Positions 5,141 through 5,992 of a DNA stretch of 5,992 bases are shown here, in pieces (positions within the stretch are counted from its first letter, which is position 1; each line of letters starts with the position of its first letter). The notes under the pieces are model-generated. The model searched no databases and had not been told where the DNA came from. It saw only the letters and a list, made by a program, of their open reading frames with translations. The DNA lies in NCBI GenBank assembly GCA_027295245.1, contig JAPULF010000139.1, positions 1 through 5,992 on the forward strand, written 5' to 3'. Position numbers and translations under genes: made by a program. The stretch comes from Planctomycetota bacterium. Lineage in GTDB: Bacteria; Planctomycetota; Phycisphaerae; UBA1845; UTPLA1.

Positions 5141-5992
5141 GTGTATCGAATGTTGCGATGCTGTGGTTCGAAGAAGCGCGACAACAGCGCGACCACCCGT
5201 AGCAGCCCTCGACGATTCAACCGAATCTCGTCGCCGTCGATTTCACCGAACCCTTCTTCAACGATTGAACCGAATCCGTCGGCGAATTCTTCCCTGATTT
5301 CGACGCCGAATTTGTCGCGAAAGTATCCTGCCCCGATCCGGCCGAGCTTCATCTGCAGGATCATCTCGCGGATCAGCCGCTGCCGATCCGTGACCGGCAA
5401 GGCCCGGGCCAGCGGTAGCCGACCACGATCGACCGCGCTGATGTAATCGCCCCATTGATCGGCGTTCTGATAGTGGACGCCGCCCAGGTGCCCGAACGAC
5501 GCCACGCCCGTTCCGACCAACTCCGCCCCCCGCCAAAGCGAATCGCGATACACGAAGCTGCTGTTCGGCGACGGCTTCACAAGCGTGTAGCCGCTCGAAA
5601 CAACGTAGCCGGCCTGCTCGAAGACGCTGAACGCATGATCCACCCACCGACGCTTGGTCTCCCAGTCCGCCACGGCCGACGCCCCGCCCGCTTCACGGGC
5701 CTCGCGCGAAATAACCGTGTTGTGCGGCAGCTCCATCTGATAAATCGTCAAACAGTCCGGATCAAGAGCCAGGGCCTTTTCAACGGCGTCGCGCCATTTC
5801 GCTTCGGTCTCCCCCACCATGCCCGCGATCAAGTCGATGTTGATCTGCGCAAACCCGACCTCGCGGGCCCACCCATACGCCTGAAGAATCTCCGGCGACT
5901 TGTGTGCCCGGCCGTTGGATTCGAGGATCTCGTCATCAAAGTGCTCGACGCCGAGGCTCAACCGGGTGACCCCGATCGCCTTGATGGTCTCG
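5137..5992 (-). CDS. HemN/HemW-like radical SAM protein, C-terminal part (5' end outside window)
   Basis: The reading frame stays open to the right edge of the window, so 284 C-terminal residues are visible and the N-terminus is missing. Just before a spurious TTG start at 5961 the frame reads ETIKAIGVTR, then LSLGVEHFDDEIL. This is the classic HemN/HemW block (family form: LSLGVQSFDDEVL). It is followed by a GRAHKSPE segment, by INIDLIAGMVGET (family form: INIDLIYGLPGQT) and by an IYQMELPHNT strand. A winged C-terminal HemN-type domain follows and ends FFEPQHRNIRYT. The radical SAM CxxxCxxC cluster motif must lie to the right and cannot be checked. Members of this superfamily use S-adenosylmethionine and a 4Fe-4S cluster, and include coproporphyrinogen dehydrogenase, the heme chaperone HemW and class C methylases. 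Its place beside a chorismate-lyase-like gene and a halogenase-like flavoprotein argues for a pathway-specific role rather than heme synthesis, but this is inference. Its TGA overlaps the next ATG (ATGA), implying translational coupling. Confidence 0.88.
   Translation of the reverse strand, partial: ETIKAIGVTRLSLGVEHFDDEILESNGRAHKSPEILQAYGWAREVGFAQINIDLIAGMVGETEAKWRDAVEKALALDPDCLTIYQMELPHNTVISREAREAGGASAVADWETKRRWVDHAFSVFEQAGYVVSSGYTLVKPSPNSSFVYRDSLWRGAELVGTGVASFGHLGGVHYQNADQWGDYISAVDRGRLPLARALPVTDRQRLIREMILQMKLGRIGAGYFRDKFGVEIREEFADGFGSIVEEGFGEIDGDEIRLNRRGLLRVVALLSRFFEPQHRNIRYT

Noticed and set aside
1657..5395. A 19-base identical stretch at 1657-1675 and 5377-5395
   Set aside because: Both copies encode the peptide VTDRQR in frame within unrelated proteins (symporter and radical SAM), and a single short match of this kind can arise by chance in GC-rich coding DNA.
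4748..5446. Plus-strand open frame of 232 codons
   Set aside because: It lies opposite the lyase-like and radical SAM genes and is explained as their antisense shadow.

Overview
The window is one tightly packed block of eight genes, all on the minus strand and read from right to left. Both edges cut a gene. The DNA is GC-rich, and reading-frame and codon character look uniform, with no sign of an insertion. The mix of genes suggests a planctomycete or a close relative: a HemN-like radical SAM protein, a chorismate-lyase-like protein, a DUF3311/sodium-symporter pair and a BamB-like beta-propeller protein. This is an inference from gene content and family resemblance, not a proven assignment.

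In transcription order: (1) the C-terminal part of a HemN/HemW-like radical SAM protein (5137-5992, start outside the window); (2) a chorismate pyruvate-lyase-like protein (4577-5140), joined to gene 1 by an ATGA overlap; (3) a gap of 69-114 bases holding two imperfect hairpins; (4) an FAD-dependent oxidoreductase with the signature motifs of flavin-dependent halogenases (3200-4462 or 4507); (5) a two-helix DUF3311-like membrane protein (2952-3203); (6) a sodium:solute symporter (1282-2955); (7) a hotdog-fold 4HBT/YbgC-like acyl-CoA thioesterase (825-1241); (8) a 154-residue five-helix EamA/DMT-like membrane protein (325-789); (9) the N-terminus of a secreted PQQ/BamB-like beta-propeller protein (1-299), whose stop lies outside the window. 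Genes 4-5 overlap by ATGA and genes 5-6 by GTGA. The other gaps are 25-40 bases. I see no promoter or intrinsic terminator, so the block is probably one transcript that starts to the right of the window.

The most interesting reading is that the right half belongs to a pathway for an aromatic or phenolic product. The lyase-like protein could release hydroxybenzoate from chorismate. The flavoprotein carries GWxWxIP, FxxPxxSxG and a lysine placed like the halogenase catalytic lysine, so it could halogenate or oxidise a phenol. A HemN-like radical SAM enzyme and an acyl-CoA thioesterase accompany them, and two transport systems could handle substrate or product. No ketosynthase, acyl carrier protein or ligase is visible, so the pathway remains a hypothesis. 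The propeller gene may only be co-transcribed.
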